The notes under the pieces are model-generated. The model saw only the letters and a list, made by a program, of their open reading frames with translations, made no database searches and had not been told where the DNA came from. DNA of 64,000 bases, taken from DAOUJW01 sp965218945. Lineage in GTDB: Bacteria; Chloroflexota; Dehalococcoidia; Lucifugimonadales; UBA2985. Within the stretch, counting starts at the first letter, position 1, and each line of letters begins with the position of its first letter. Positions 32,558 through 39,438 of this stretch are shown one piece after another. A program made the translations under genes and the position numbers. Where the stretch lies: assembly GCA_965218945.1 (NCBI GenBank), contig OZ244718.1, positions 1,798,001 to 1,862,000 on the forward strand. Direction: 5' to 3'.

Positions 32558-32836
32558 GTGATCCTCTCCTTCAAGCACCGCGGCCTCAGGGAGCTCTACA
32601 GCGGTCGAGGGTCTCGGAGATTGCCCCCTGACCACACTCAAAAGTTGATACGCATCCTTGCGGTGCTGGACCAGAGCCGGACGCCACAGGACATGGACAT
32701 ACCGGGATTCCGGCTGCATCCTTTGTCAGGTGAAATGAGGGGTCACTATGCCGTTTCGGTGTCGGGGAATTGGCGGGTAACGTTCAGGTTTGAGGACGGA
32801 CACGCCATCGACGTCGATTACACTGACTATCACTGA
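32558..32836 (+). CDS. higB: HigB-type toxin (RelE superfamily)
   Basis: A 92-residue HigB-like ribosome-dependent mRNA interferase. The sequence LRELYSGRGSRRLPPDHTQK, GFRLHPLSGEMRGHYAVSVS and NWRVTFRFEDGHAIDVDYTDYH matches the killer-protein family in order and length. The start is GTG at 32558. An XRE antitoxin gene follows 12 bases downstream, the toxin-first order of higBA. The conserved Arg and late Tyr/His are present, so the toxin is probably intact. Confidence 0.9.
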   Translation: MILSFKHRGLRELYSGRGSRRLPPDHTQKLIRILAVLDQSRTPQDMDIPGFRLHPLSGEMRGHYAVSVSGNWRVTFRFEDGHAIDVDYTDYH

Positions 32837-32848
32837 GGAGGTGGTATA

Positions 32849-33145
32849 ATGCCCATGCAGAACCCTCCCCATCCCGGGGAAATAGTGAAGCTGGAGTGCC
32901 TTGAGCCGCTGGGCCTCACCGTGACGAGGGCGGCAGAAGGCCTGGGAGTGACTCGTCAGGCGCTGTCAGACCTGGTGAACGAGAAGGCAGGCGTATCGGT
33001 CGAGATGTCCATTCGCCTGTCCCTGGCGTTCGGCTCTACCCCTGAGACCTGGCTGGCCATGCAGACAGCCTATGATCTCTGGCAGGCGCGGGACCGAGCC
33101 AAGCAGATCAAGGTGGAGAGATTCGCGGCCACAGGTCCCATATAG
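32849..33145 (+). CDS. higA: HigA-type antitoxin
   Basis: A 98-residue XRE-family antitoxin. NPPHPGEIVKLECLEPLGLTVTRAAEGLGV, TRQALSDLVNEKAGVSVEMSIRLSLAFGSTPETWLAMQTAYDL is the standard HigA pattern, with the helix-turn-helix at about 24-60. It binds HigB and the operon promoter. A GAGGAGGTGGT Shine-Dalgarno precedes the ATG. The pair lies next to a disrupted accessory patch and before the housekeeping genes ruvX and alaS, which are on the other strand. Confidence 0.92.
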   Translation: MPMQNPPHPGEIVKLECLEPLGLTVTRAAEGLGVTRQALSDLVNEKAGVSVEMSIRLSLAFGSTPETWLAMQTAYDLWQARDRAKQIKVERFAATGPI

Positions 33146-33162
33146 CCGCTGCGGTTATCACG

Positions 33163-33591
33163 CTAACCGCGCTTCGCGTCCAGATAAGCCTGGAGAATCA
33201 CGGAGGCGGCTGCCGAGTCCCTCAGGCCCTTGTCTCGCGATGGTGCGCGACCTGCCTCCCGAAGGAGACGCTCCGCCTCAACGGTGGAGAACCGCTCGTC
33301 CTGGCTGTGAACTGGCACGGGCGAGTTTTTGGAAAGGGATCTAATGAACTCCTGGATGAGCCGGGCCTGCGGCCCCATCCTGCCGTTCAGCGAGATGGGA
33401 AGACCCACCACTATCGCCTCCGCCTCGTGTTCCTCTGCCAGGTCCGCTATGGCCTTGAGATCGTCTTCAAGACCGGCGCGCTGAATGGCGGTCAAGGGGC
33501 TTGTTATTGTGCCCGTGGGGTCGCTGACGGCCACGCCGATACGGCGCTCCCCCACATCCAACCCCAGCAGCCTCAGGACCCTTCCCTCCAC
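33163..33591 (-). CDS. ruvX: Putative pre-16S rRNA nuclease RuvX/YqgF
   Basis: This 142-residue protein is of the YqgF family, an RNase-H-like nuclease needed to process the 5' end of 16S rRNA and once proposed as a Holliday junction resolvase. GLDVGERRIGVAVSDPTG (first Asp), AIVVGLPISLNG, VHSQDERFSTVEAERLL and KGLRDSAAASVILQAYLD (late Asp) match the family. It starts with GTG inside the last 19 bases of alaS, so the two are co-expressed; the pair occurs together in many genomes. Confidence 0.93.
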   Translation of the reverse strand: MEGRVLRLLGLDVGERRIGVAVSDPTGTITSPLTAIQRAGLEDDLKAIADLAEEHEAEAIVVGLPISLNGRMGPQARLIQEFIRSLSKNSPVPVHSQDERFSTVEAERLLREAGRAPSRDKGLRDSAAASVILQAYLDAKRG

Positions 33592-36446
33592 TGCCTTACG
33601 ATCTCCTCCGCCGATTGAAGCGCATCCTTCAGCTTATCGGGAGCGCGGCCTCCCGCCTGGCCCATATCCGGCCTGCCACCTCCGCCCCCGCCCATTGCCT
33701 TGGCCGCCTCCCTGACCACATTGCCGGCGTTGAACCCTTGGTCTACCACATCCCGAGTGGCCATAATTATCATGGTAGGCCGGTCCTCCACGACCGCGCC
33801 AAGTATAACCACGCCGCTCTTTAAGTCGTTTCTAAGCCAGTCGCCGGCCTCGCGCAGTAGATCCGAGGCTGATATGGTCAGGACGCCGGACACGACTCCG
33901 ACGCCGGCAACGTCCCTCCGCGGCAGCTCCTTGACCTGTCGCCTCAGAAGCTCCCGTTCCAGGGCCTCGGCGCGCCGGGCGACCTGCTCCAGCTCCGACA
34001 GCAGGCTGTTCACCCTGGTGACAAGCTGCTGCGGTGGCACTTGCAGCCGCCGCGCCGCATCCTCCAGGGATTCGGTGTGCTCCATCATCAGGGCCTCAGC
34101 GCTGCGCCCGGTCACGGCCTCTATGCGCCGAAGACCGGACCCTATACTGGTCTCGGAAACTATGTGGCAGTAGCCTATATCCCCGGTCCTGTGGACGTGG
34201 GTTCCACCACACACCTCCAGGCTGAAGGGAACGCCGTTTGCCACCTCAACCACCCGCACCTGGTCACCATACCTGTCTCCGAAGAAGGCTAGCGCGCCCT
34301 GGGAGACGGCGTCACGGTAGGTGGTCTCGCGCCAGTCTACGCTCACGTTCTCCCGGATCTTCTCATTTGCCAGAAGCTGGATCTCTCGAAGCTCTTCCGG
34401 TGTCAGCGGGCTGACGTGGGTGAAGTCGAATCGCAGGCGGTCCGGGGCGACCAGTGAGCCGTGCTGCCGGACGTGAGAGCCCAGCACCTGCCGAAGCGTT
34501 GCGTGCAGAAGGTGTGTCGCTGTGTGGTTGCAGGCTATGGACTCGCGGCGCTGAGCGTCGACTCTGGCGTCTACGGCGTCGCCCAAGGTGAAGCTGCCGA
34601 CGGCCACCCTGCACCGGTGCACCGTCAGACCGGCAATGGGGGCTTGGGTATCCTCTACGTGGATGACGTTTCCCTGAGCCTCTATCTCACCCGTGTCTCC
34701 GAGCTGTCCTCCCATCTCCGCGTAGAAGGGCGTCTCGCTCAGAAGCACCTCCACCTGCTGGCCCTCGACGGCCCGCTCTACCGGCTTGCCGTCGATGAGC
34801 ATCCCCACAATCACGGATTGGGCGGTGAGCGCCTCGTAGCCAAGGAATCGGGTACTGCCCACGCCCAAGTCCTGGTATGCCCGTATAGCATCGAAGTCGC
34901 CACCGAACCGCTCCGCGGCGGCGCGGGCGCGCTCCCGCTGGGCCTCCATCTCCCGCTCAAAGCCCTCCCAGTCTATCCCCTCCAGGCCGTTCTCAATGGC
35001 TATCTCCTCCACAAGCTCAGGCGGAAGACCGTAAGTGTCGTACAGGGCGAATACCTCTGGTCCCAACAACGCCCTGCTGGACTTCTCCAGGACCTCAATG
35101 TCCTTCGACTCCCGAAGCGCCGTGACCAGAGGATCCACGGCCTGCTGAAGAAGGGTCGGGTTTACAGCGCCGCCGACACGACCGGCCAGCTCCTCAATGG
35201 AGCCCGGCAAGTGCGCCGGAAGCTGACCGGATGCAAGATCAAGTCCCCTCATCTCGTTGTCCACGATGTTCTTGAGACTCAGGTGGAAAGGTATCAGGCC
35301 ATCCTCCAGCATTGGCATACCTGTACGCAGGGCTTGTCCAAACCGCTCCTCCTCCAGGCTTATCACGCGAAGGATGAAGTCACGGCGCTGCTCCAGGTCC
35401 GGGTACTGGTCATTCATGCGATCGATGACGGTTGCAGCCACACCCGCAAGGAAAGGGTCTTCAAGCCCCAGCTTCCTGCCGTACCTTATGGCGCGGCGGA
35501 TGACCCGTCGCAGCACATAGGCCCTGCCCTCGTTGCCGGGCACCACACCATCGCCGATGAGAAACGAGGCGCTGCGGGCGTGCTCGGCCACCACTCGAAG
35601 GGCGTAGTCTGTGTCCGAATCTTCGCCGTACACCCTGTCGGACAGATCTGCGGCGCTCTTCACCAGTACGTCGAAGAGGTCAGTCTCATAGATGCTGCGC
35701 TTGCCCTGAAGTATGACGGCAGCACGCTCCAGGCCCATTCCGGTGTCGATGTTGGGCGCGGGCAGAGGCGTTCGGGCGCCGTCCGCGTCCTGGTAGTACT
35801 GCATGAACACCAGGTTCCACAGCTCCACAAAGCGGTTGCACGGGAGGCCGGAGTCGGATGCGACATTCTCGCAGTTGGGGCCGCAGTCGGGCTGACGGCA
35901 GCCGTACTCCGCGCCGAAATCGTAGTGGATTTCGCTGCACGGACCGCACGGCCCTTCGTTGCCTGCCGGACCCCAGAAGTTGTCCTCCTCGCCGAATCGC
36001 CGAATGCGCTCGGATGGAACGCCGGTGTTCCTGATCCACAGGTCGAATGCTTCGTCGTCTTCCAGGTATACGCTGGCCCACAACCGCTCCGCCTCAAGCC
36101 CCAGGCGCTCCGTGACGAACTCCCACGCGTACTGTATGGCCTCATTCTTGAAGTAGTCGCCTACGCTGAAGTTGCCAAGCATCTCAAAGAATGTAAGGTG
36201 CGTGGAGTCGCCCACATTGCCCACGTCGGTAGTGCGGAAGCACTTCTGCGACGAGGTGAGCCTCCTGCCTGGCGGTGACATCTCACCCGTGAAATATGGC
36301 TTGAACTGCACCATGCCGGCGCTGGTGAGCAGGAGCGTGGGATCACCGGCGGGTATGAGGGAGGAACTGGGAATGCGCAGGTGTCCCTTGCTCTCGAAGA
36401 AGCTTAGAAAGGCCTCTCTTATCTCGTCTCCGGTCAATTCATGCAC
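33573..36446 (-). CDS. alaS: Alanyl-tRNA synthetase
   Basis: This 957-residue enzyme charges tRNA-Ala. The catalytic domain (FFESKGHLRIPSSSLIP near 15, GNVGDSTHLTFFEMLGNFS, GNEGPCGPCSEIH, GMGLERAA) is complete. The editing domain has the zinc motif HTATHLLHATLR and CGGTHVHRTGDIG, and a C-terminal DHHA1/C-Ala region follows. The usual length is about 875. About 60-65 extra residues lie at about 380-455, between the EEERF helix and GPEVFALYDTYG. The reading frame is intact through it, so it is an insertion within the tRNA-recognition region. ruvX overlaps the 3' end. Confidence 0.96.
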   Translation of the reverse strand: MHELTGDEIREAFLSFFESKGHLRIPSSSLIPAGDPTLLLTSAGMVQFKPYFTGEMSPPGRRLTSSQKCFRTTDVGNVGDSTHLTFFEMLGNFSVGDYFKNEAIQYAWEFVTERLGLEAERLWASVYLEDDEAFDLWIRNTGVPSERIRRFGEEDNFWGPAGNEGPCGPCSEIHYDFGAEYGCRQPDCGPNCENVASDSGLPCNRFVELWNLVFMQYYQDADGARTPLPAPNIDTGMGLERAAVILQGKRSIYETDLFDVLVKSAADLSDRVYGEDSDTDYALRVVAEHARSASFLIGDGVVPGNEGRAYVLRRVIRRAIRYGRKLGLEDPFLAGVAATVIDRMNDQYPDLEQRRDFILRVISLEEERFGQALRTGMPMLEDGLIPFHLSLKNIVDNEMRGLDLASGQLPAHLPGSIEELAGRVGGAVNPTLLQQAVDPLVTALRESKDIEVLEKSSRALLGPEVFALYDTYGLPPELVEEIAIENGLEGIDWEGFEREMEAQRERARAAAERFGGDFDAIRAYQDLGVGSTRFLGYEALTAQSVIVGMLIDGKPVERAVEGQQVEVLLSETPFYAEMGGQLGDTGEIEAQGNVIHVEDTQAPIAGLTVHRCRVAVGSFTLGDAVDARVDAQRRESIACNHTATHLLHATLRQVLGSHVRQHGSLVAPDRLRFDFTHVSPLTPEELREIQLLANEKIRENVSVDWRETTYRDAVSQGALAFFGDRYGDQVRVVEVANGVPFSLEVCGGTHVHRTGDIGYCHIVSETSIGSGLRRIEAVTGRSAEALMMEHTESLEDAARRLQVPPQQLVTRVNSLLSELEQVARRAEALERELLRRQVKELPRRDVAGVGVVSGVLTISASDLLREAGDWLRNDLKSGVVILGAVVEDRPTMIIMATRDVVDQGFNAGNVVREAAKAMGGGGGGRPDMGQAGGRAPDKLKDALQSAEEIVRQWREGS

Positions 36447-36600
36447 TCATTCGCGGGGGTAGTGGACTACCCAGGATTTTAGGTTAAGGCCATAGGGGTG
36501 TCAATGCGATGGTAACCGACGCATACAGCCTCAGAAAGGACTGGGGTATCCATTAGAGGCTCGGTAGTCACGCATCTTGGGGCAATCCCCGCGGCGGCCC

Positions 36601-36972
36601 TCACACGTGCTGGTCTACCAGTACAGGGTTGCCGTCCGGGTCCACAACGACAAAGCTGGCGGGTCCAGCGCTGCTCTCGTCGGCCTCAACGACCAGCGGC
36701 ACGCCCGCCGCCTTCAACCGACGCTGAAGCTCTCGGACGTCGGTAAAGTCGCCGACCGGCTGAGCTTCGTCGTCCCAGCCCGGATTGAAGGTCAATATGT
36801 TCTTGTCGAACATGCCCTGAAAGAGGCCGATGTTGTGGCCACTGTTTCTCAGAATCAGCCAGTTCTGAGAAGAGTCCCCTCCCACCACCTCAAAGCCGAG
36901 CTTCTCATAGAAAACCCGCGAGGCTTCCAGGTCCTGTACCGCAAGGCTGATTGAAAATGCGCCTAAATCCAT
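36601..36972 (-). CDS. VOC-family (glyoxalase-like) protein
   Basis: A 123-residue single-domain vicinal-oxygen-chelate protein. The paired beta-alpha-beta modules show as FSISLAVQDLEASRVFYEKLGFEVVG and LQRRLKAAGVPLVVEADESS, ending FVVVDPDGNPVLVDQH. Members bind a metal and act as lyases, isomerases, dioxygenases or antibiotic-binding proteins. With only one domain, it should dimerise. The substrate cannot be predicted. It is a lone gene between alaS and a small zinc-finger protein gene, on the same strand. Confidence 0.8.
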   Translation of the reverse strand: MDLGAFSISLAVQDLEASRVFYEKLGFEVVGGDSSQNWLILRNSGHNIGLFQGMFDKNILTFNPGWDDEAQPVGDFTDVRELQRRLKAAGVPLVVEADESSAGPASFVVVDPDGNPVLVDQHV

Positions 36973-37080
36973 GCTCTCCTCCTACTGCGCCTGCCGAAGC
37001 GGCGCCAAACTTTGGTGTCCTGCAGTTTTTGGCAGCAATCTGCGGTTGGTATCTTTTACACTATGGAGCTGTGCTACGGA

Positions 37081-37314
37081 CTAGGAGGCGAAGTCAAAGA
37101 CCTGCATCGATACAGACGCCGTTGCCTTGGCTTCCCCGTGGACCATCAGTCGGACCTTCTCGGTTGTTTCACGGCTGAAGGTCTGCTCACCGCACCGAGT
37201 GCACACCTCAGCCGGGATCCTCCCGACCAAGACGTACTGCCCGTCAACTCTAAAGACCTCGTCGACCAACTCCTCGCTGCTCTCTTTGGCGCTACAGACC
37301 ACGCATGTAAACAT
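37081..37314 (-). CDS. YgiT-type zinc finger protein
   Basis: A 77-residue protein with CVVC near the start and CTRCGEQTFSRETTEKVRLMV in the middle, the zinc-binding pattern of the N-terminal domain of MqsA/YgiT antitoxins. The MqsA helix-turn-helix domain is absent. In many genomes such proteins follow a DUF4258 toxin gene, but no such toxin is visible upstream here. I choose ATG 37314 because AGGAG lies nine bases before it; ATG 37320 is closer to the site. It could be an orphan antitoxin or a small metal-binding protein. Confidence 0.65.
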   Translation of the reverse strand: MFTCVVCSAKESSEELVDEVFRVDGQYVLVGRIPAEVCTRCGEQTFSRETTEKVRLMVHGEAKATASVSMQVFDFAS

Positions 37315-37482
37315 AGTCATCTTCTCCTGGACACTCATCGGGGTTTGGTCGTTCAAGGTGCCTAAATGTTACACTAAACAGCCATTCTACGTCATTCAAT
37401 CTCGAATACTCAGACGAGTTAAGGACTATCTTCAGTTCAGAGCCCCGGGTATCAAATACCGGGGTTAGCTGCGCCAATAGAG

Positions 37483-37510
37483 AAGGGACGCCTCTTTCGA
37501 GGCGTCCCTT
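37483..37510 (-). terminator. Strong terminator-like hairpin after hsp20
   Basis: AAGGGACGCCTC (37483-37494) pairs perfectly with GAGGCGTCCCTT (37499-37510) around a TTTC loop. It lies 22 bases after the hsp20 stop on the minus strand. The minus-strand tail is T-rich (CTCTATT) but not a clean T run. It most likely ends the hsp20 transcript. Confidence 0.7.
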
Positions 37511-37532
37511 GTTTACCAAGCGGCGTGACCGA

Positions 37533-37970
37533 TTACTCGGACACAACCTTCAGGCGCTTGGCCTTCTTGGACTCCGCCTTCGGGATGGTGATGGTCAGCA
37601 CCCCGTTCTTGTACCCGGGCTGAATCCTCTCAGTGTCCACCGTATCCGGAAGACGCAGCGCACGGTGGAAGGAGCCGGTCCGACGCTCCCGCATCAGGTA
37701 CTCTCCCTCTTCGCGCTCGACGTCAGCGTGGGTGGTCGCCTTGATGGTCAACACGCTGTCCTCAACGGACACGTCTATGTTCTCCGGGTCAACCCCCGGC
37801 AGAGAGGCGTGCACCATTATCTCGTCTCCCTCCCGCACCACGTCAAGCGGCACACTCCAGCCCTCTACAGTGGGGTCGGCCGCTTCCCTTCCATAGTTCC
37901 GCCACAGCCGGTTGATGGTGTCCTCCATTGTCCTAAGCTCCCTGAAAGGCTCCCAACGTCTCAGCACCAT
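37533..37970 (-). CDS. Small heat-shock protein Hsp20
   Basis: A 145-residue alpha-crystallin-type chaperone that holds unfolding proteins until Hsp70 or Clp machines act. The alpha-crystallin domain spans about 38-130 (VPLDVVREGDEIMVHASLPGVDPENIDVSV; GSFHRALRLPDTVD; YKNGVLTITIPKAE with the GVLTITIPK motif). The ATG at 37970 has a perfect AAGGAGGT Shine-Dalgarno; the frame extends upstream to 38018 without one. Its promoter is back to back with that of a dnaJ-hspR-clpC operon, so shared heat-shock control by HspR is likely. Confidence 0.93.
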   Translation of the reverse strand: MVLRRWEPFRELRTMEDTINRLWRNYGREAADPTVEGWSVPLDVVREGDEIMVHASLPGVDPENIDVSVEDSVLTIKATTHADVEREEGEYLMRERRTGSFHRALRLPDTVDTERIQPGYKNGVLTITIPKAESKKAKRLKVVSE

Positions 37971-38038
37971 TTCTATACCTCCTTCTCTTCTCCAATCTCT
38001 TTTCCGGTGCTCCCCCACAACCTAATCCTCACATTGCT

Positions 38039-38126
38039 ATTATAGTAACCTTGATAATGACTTGTCAACTATGCTTATTGCATAGCGATAAGTAACCTTG
38101 ACAAAACAGCATCACTAAACTATACT
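38039..38126. promoter_or_regulatory. Divergent heat-shock promoters with central palindrome
   Basis: Rightward, TTGACA (38098-38103), 17 bases and TATACT (38121-38126) drive the dnaJ-like gene. Leftward on the minus strand, TTGACA (38063-38068), 18 bases and TATAAT (38039-38044) drive hsp20. Between the two -35 boxes lies the inverted repeat CTATGC-ttatt-GCATAG (38069-38085). AGTAACCTTGA occurs at 38044-38054 and again at 38091-38101, overlapping each promoter. HspR, encoded downstream, is the likely repressor. A full HAIR consensus (CTTGAGT-N7-ACTCAAG) is not present. Confidence 0.75.
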
Positions 38127-38149
38127 TCCTATTGGGAGATACTAAAGTC

Positions 38150-39040
38150 ATGGCAACCAGCTACTACGAACTTCTGGGAGTCGGCCGGAGCGCATCGGAG
38201 AAGGACGTGCGCCAGGCCTACCGGCGTCTTGCCCGCCAGTACCACCCGGACGTGAATCCCGGGGACAAGTCCGCGGAGCAGAAGTTCAAGGAGATAACCG
38301 AGGCTTATGAAGTGCTGTCGGACCCGGAGAACCGCAAGAAGTACGACCGCTACGGGGACAAGTGGAAGCACGCCGATCAGATAGAACAGGGGCAGCACAG
38401 GCCGGGCAGCGGTCCGTTCGTACGGGACTTCGGTGGGGGTCACCCCTCCGATATGGGGTCCCCCTTCTTTGACGATCTCTTTGGAGGCCGCGGCTTCGGA
38501 CGGACCGCCACATCGTCCCGCAGAAGGGCTGTGGTGGAGCAGCCGATCAGCGTGTCCCTAGACGAGGCGTTCAACGGCGCCACCCGGCTTATACAGCTCA
38601 GCAACAGCATCCAGGGGTCGAGCCGGCGTCTGGAGGTCAAGATACCCCAGGGAGTGGACAACGGCTCTCGGATAAGAGTCCGCGCAGACGAGTCCGGCTC
38701 TGAGGATGTGTACCTGGTGGTGTCCGTAAGGCCCGACTCCCGTTTCGAGCGGCGCGGCAGCGACCTCTACACCAAGGTAAACGTGCCCCTTGTGGACGCT
38801 GTGCTGGGCGGTGAGGTAAGGGCGCCCACCCTGGCTGAGCCGGTGATGCTGAAGATACCGCCTGAGACGCAAAACGGCCGCTCGTTTCGCCTCTCCGGCA
38901 AGGGAATGCCGCGCCTGGGTTCACCCCAGACACGCGGCAGCCTGTACGTAGACGTGCAGGTGAGCGTCCCCACCAACCTGTCGGAGAGGCAGAGGGAGCT
39001 GTTCCGGGAGCTCAAGGCAACCCAGGAAAAGGAGGATTAA
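38150..39040 (+). CDS. cbpA: DnaJ/CbpA-type co-chaperone
   Basis: This 296-residue J-domain protein stimulates DnaK ATPase. The J-domain (1-70) has YYELLGVGRSASEKDVRQAYRRLAR and the key HPD motif in YHPDVNPGDK. A G-rich linker follows (GGGHPSDMGSPFFDDLFGGRGF), then the substrate-binding C-terminal domain (about 125-290). The CxxCxGxG zinc domain of full DnaJ is absent, so it is CbpA-type. ATG 38150 is used; an in-frame TTG at 38132 is upstream. The next gene encodes HspR, and dnaJ-hspR gene pairs are common in Actinobacteria and relatives. Confidence 0.92.
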   Translation: MATSYYELLGVGRSASEKDVRQAYRRLARQYHPDVNPGDKSAEQKFKEITEAYEVLSDPENRKKYDRYGDKWKHADQIEQGQHRPGSGPFVRDFGGGHPSDMGSPFFDDLFGGRGFGRTATSSRRRAVVEQPISVSLDEAFNGATRLIQLSNSIQGSSRRLEVKIPQGVDNGSRIRVRADESGSEDVYLVVSVRPDSRFERRGSDLYTKVNVPLVDAVLGGEVRAPTLAEPVMLKIPPETQNGRSFRLSGKGMPRLGSPQTRGSLYVDVQVSVPTNLSERQRELFRELKATQEKED

Positions 39041-39044
39041 GCTC

Positions 39045-39392
39045 ATGGTCTCATTCAGAACTCAACCCTGGGACGATGACGAGCCCTGCTTCGTGATAAG
39101 CGTAGCCGCCAGGATGATACAGGTCCACACCCAGACGCTGAGGTACTACGAGAGGGAGGGACTTCTGGAGCCGGCGCGCTCAAGGGGCAACATCCGCCTC
39201 TACTCTCAGCGGGACATCGAGAGGCTGCGGCGCATCAAGACCCTGACGGAGGAGCTGGGAATCAACCTGGCCGGGGTACAGGTGGTGCTGCGCATGATGG
39301 AACGCATGGCAGAGATGGAGCAGGAGGTACAGAGGCTCACAAACCTGGTGGAGGAGCTACAGTCCAGGAAACGGACGCAGGAACCCGACTGA
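39045..39392 (+). CDS. hspR: HspR heat-shock repressor (MerR family)
   Basis: A 115-residue MerR-type regulator. CFVISVAARMIQVHTQTLRYYEREGLLEPAR is the winged helix-turn-helix and the following helix has the LGINLAGVQVVLRMMERM pattern typical of HspR, with a C-terminal coiled coil for dimerisation. HspR represses chaperone and Clp genes at normal temperature and is released when DnaK is busy. The gene starts 4 bases after the dnaJ-like stop and precedes clpC, as in known HspR regulons. The divergent promoter region at 38.04-38.13 kb is its likely target. Confidence 0.9.
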   Translation: MVSFRTQPWDDDEPCFVISVAARMIQVHTQTLRYYEREGLLEPARSRGNIRLYSQRDIERLRRIKTLTEELGINLAGVQVVLRMMERMAEMEQEVQRLTNLVEELQSRKRTQEPD

Positions 39393-39438
39393 GGACGATA
39401 CTCTCTCTGGACTGCCGAAGATAAGGAGGTAAACTGGA

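Noticed and set aside
34461..36278. 605-residue open frame on the plus strand
   Set aside because: Antisense to alaS; no family resemblance and the alaS reading is certain.
37292..37546. 84-residue frame that could be a toxin partner of the YgiT-type protein
   Set aside because: It spans two strong hairpins and has no DUF4258 or MqsR features.
38132..38149. TTG start of the DnaJ-like gene at 38132
   Set aside because: ATG 38150 gives the usual J-domain start; the TTG would lie just six bases after the -10 box.
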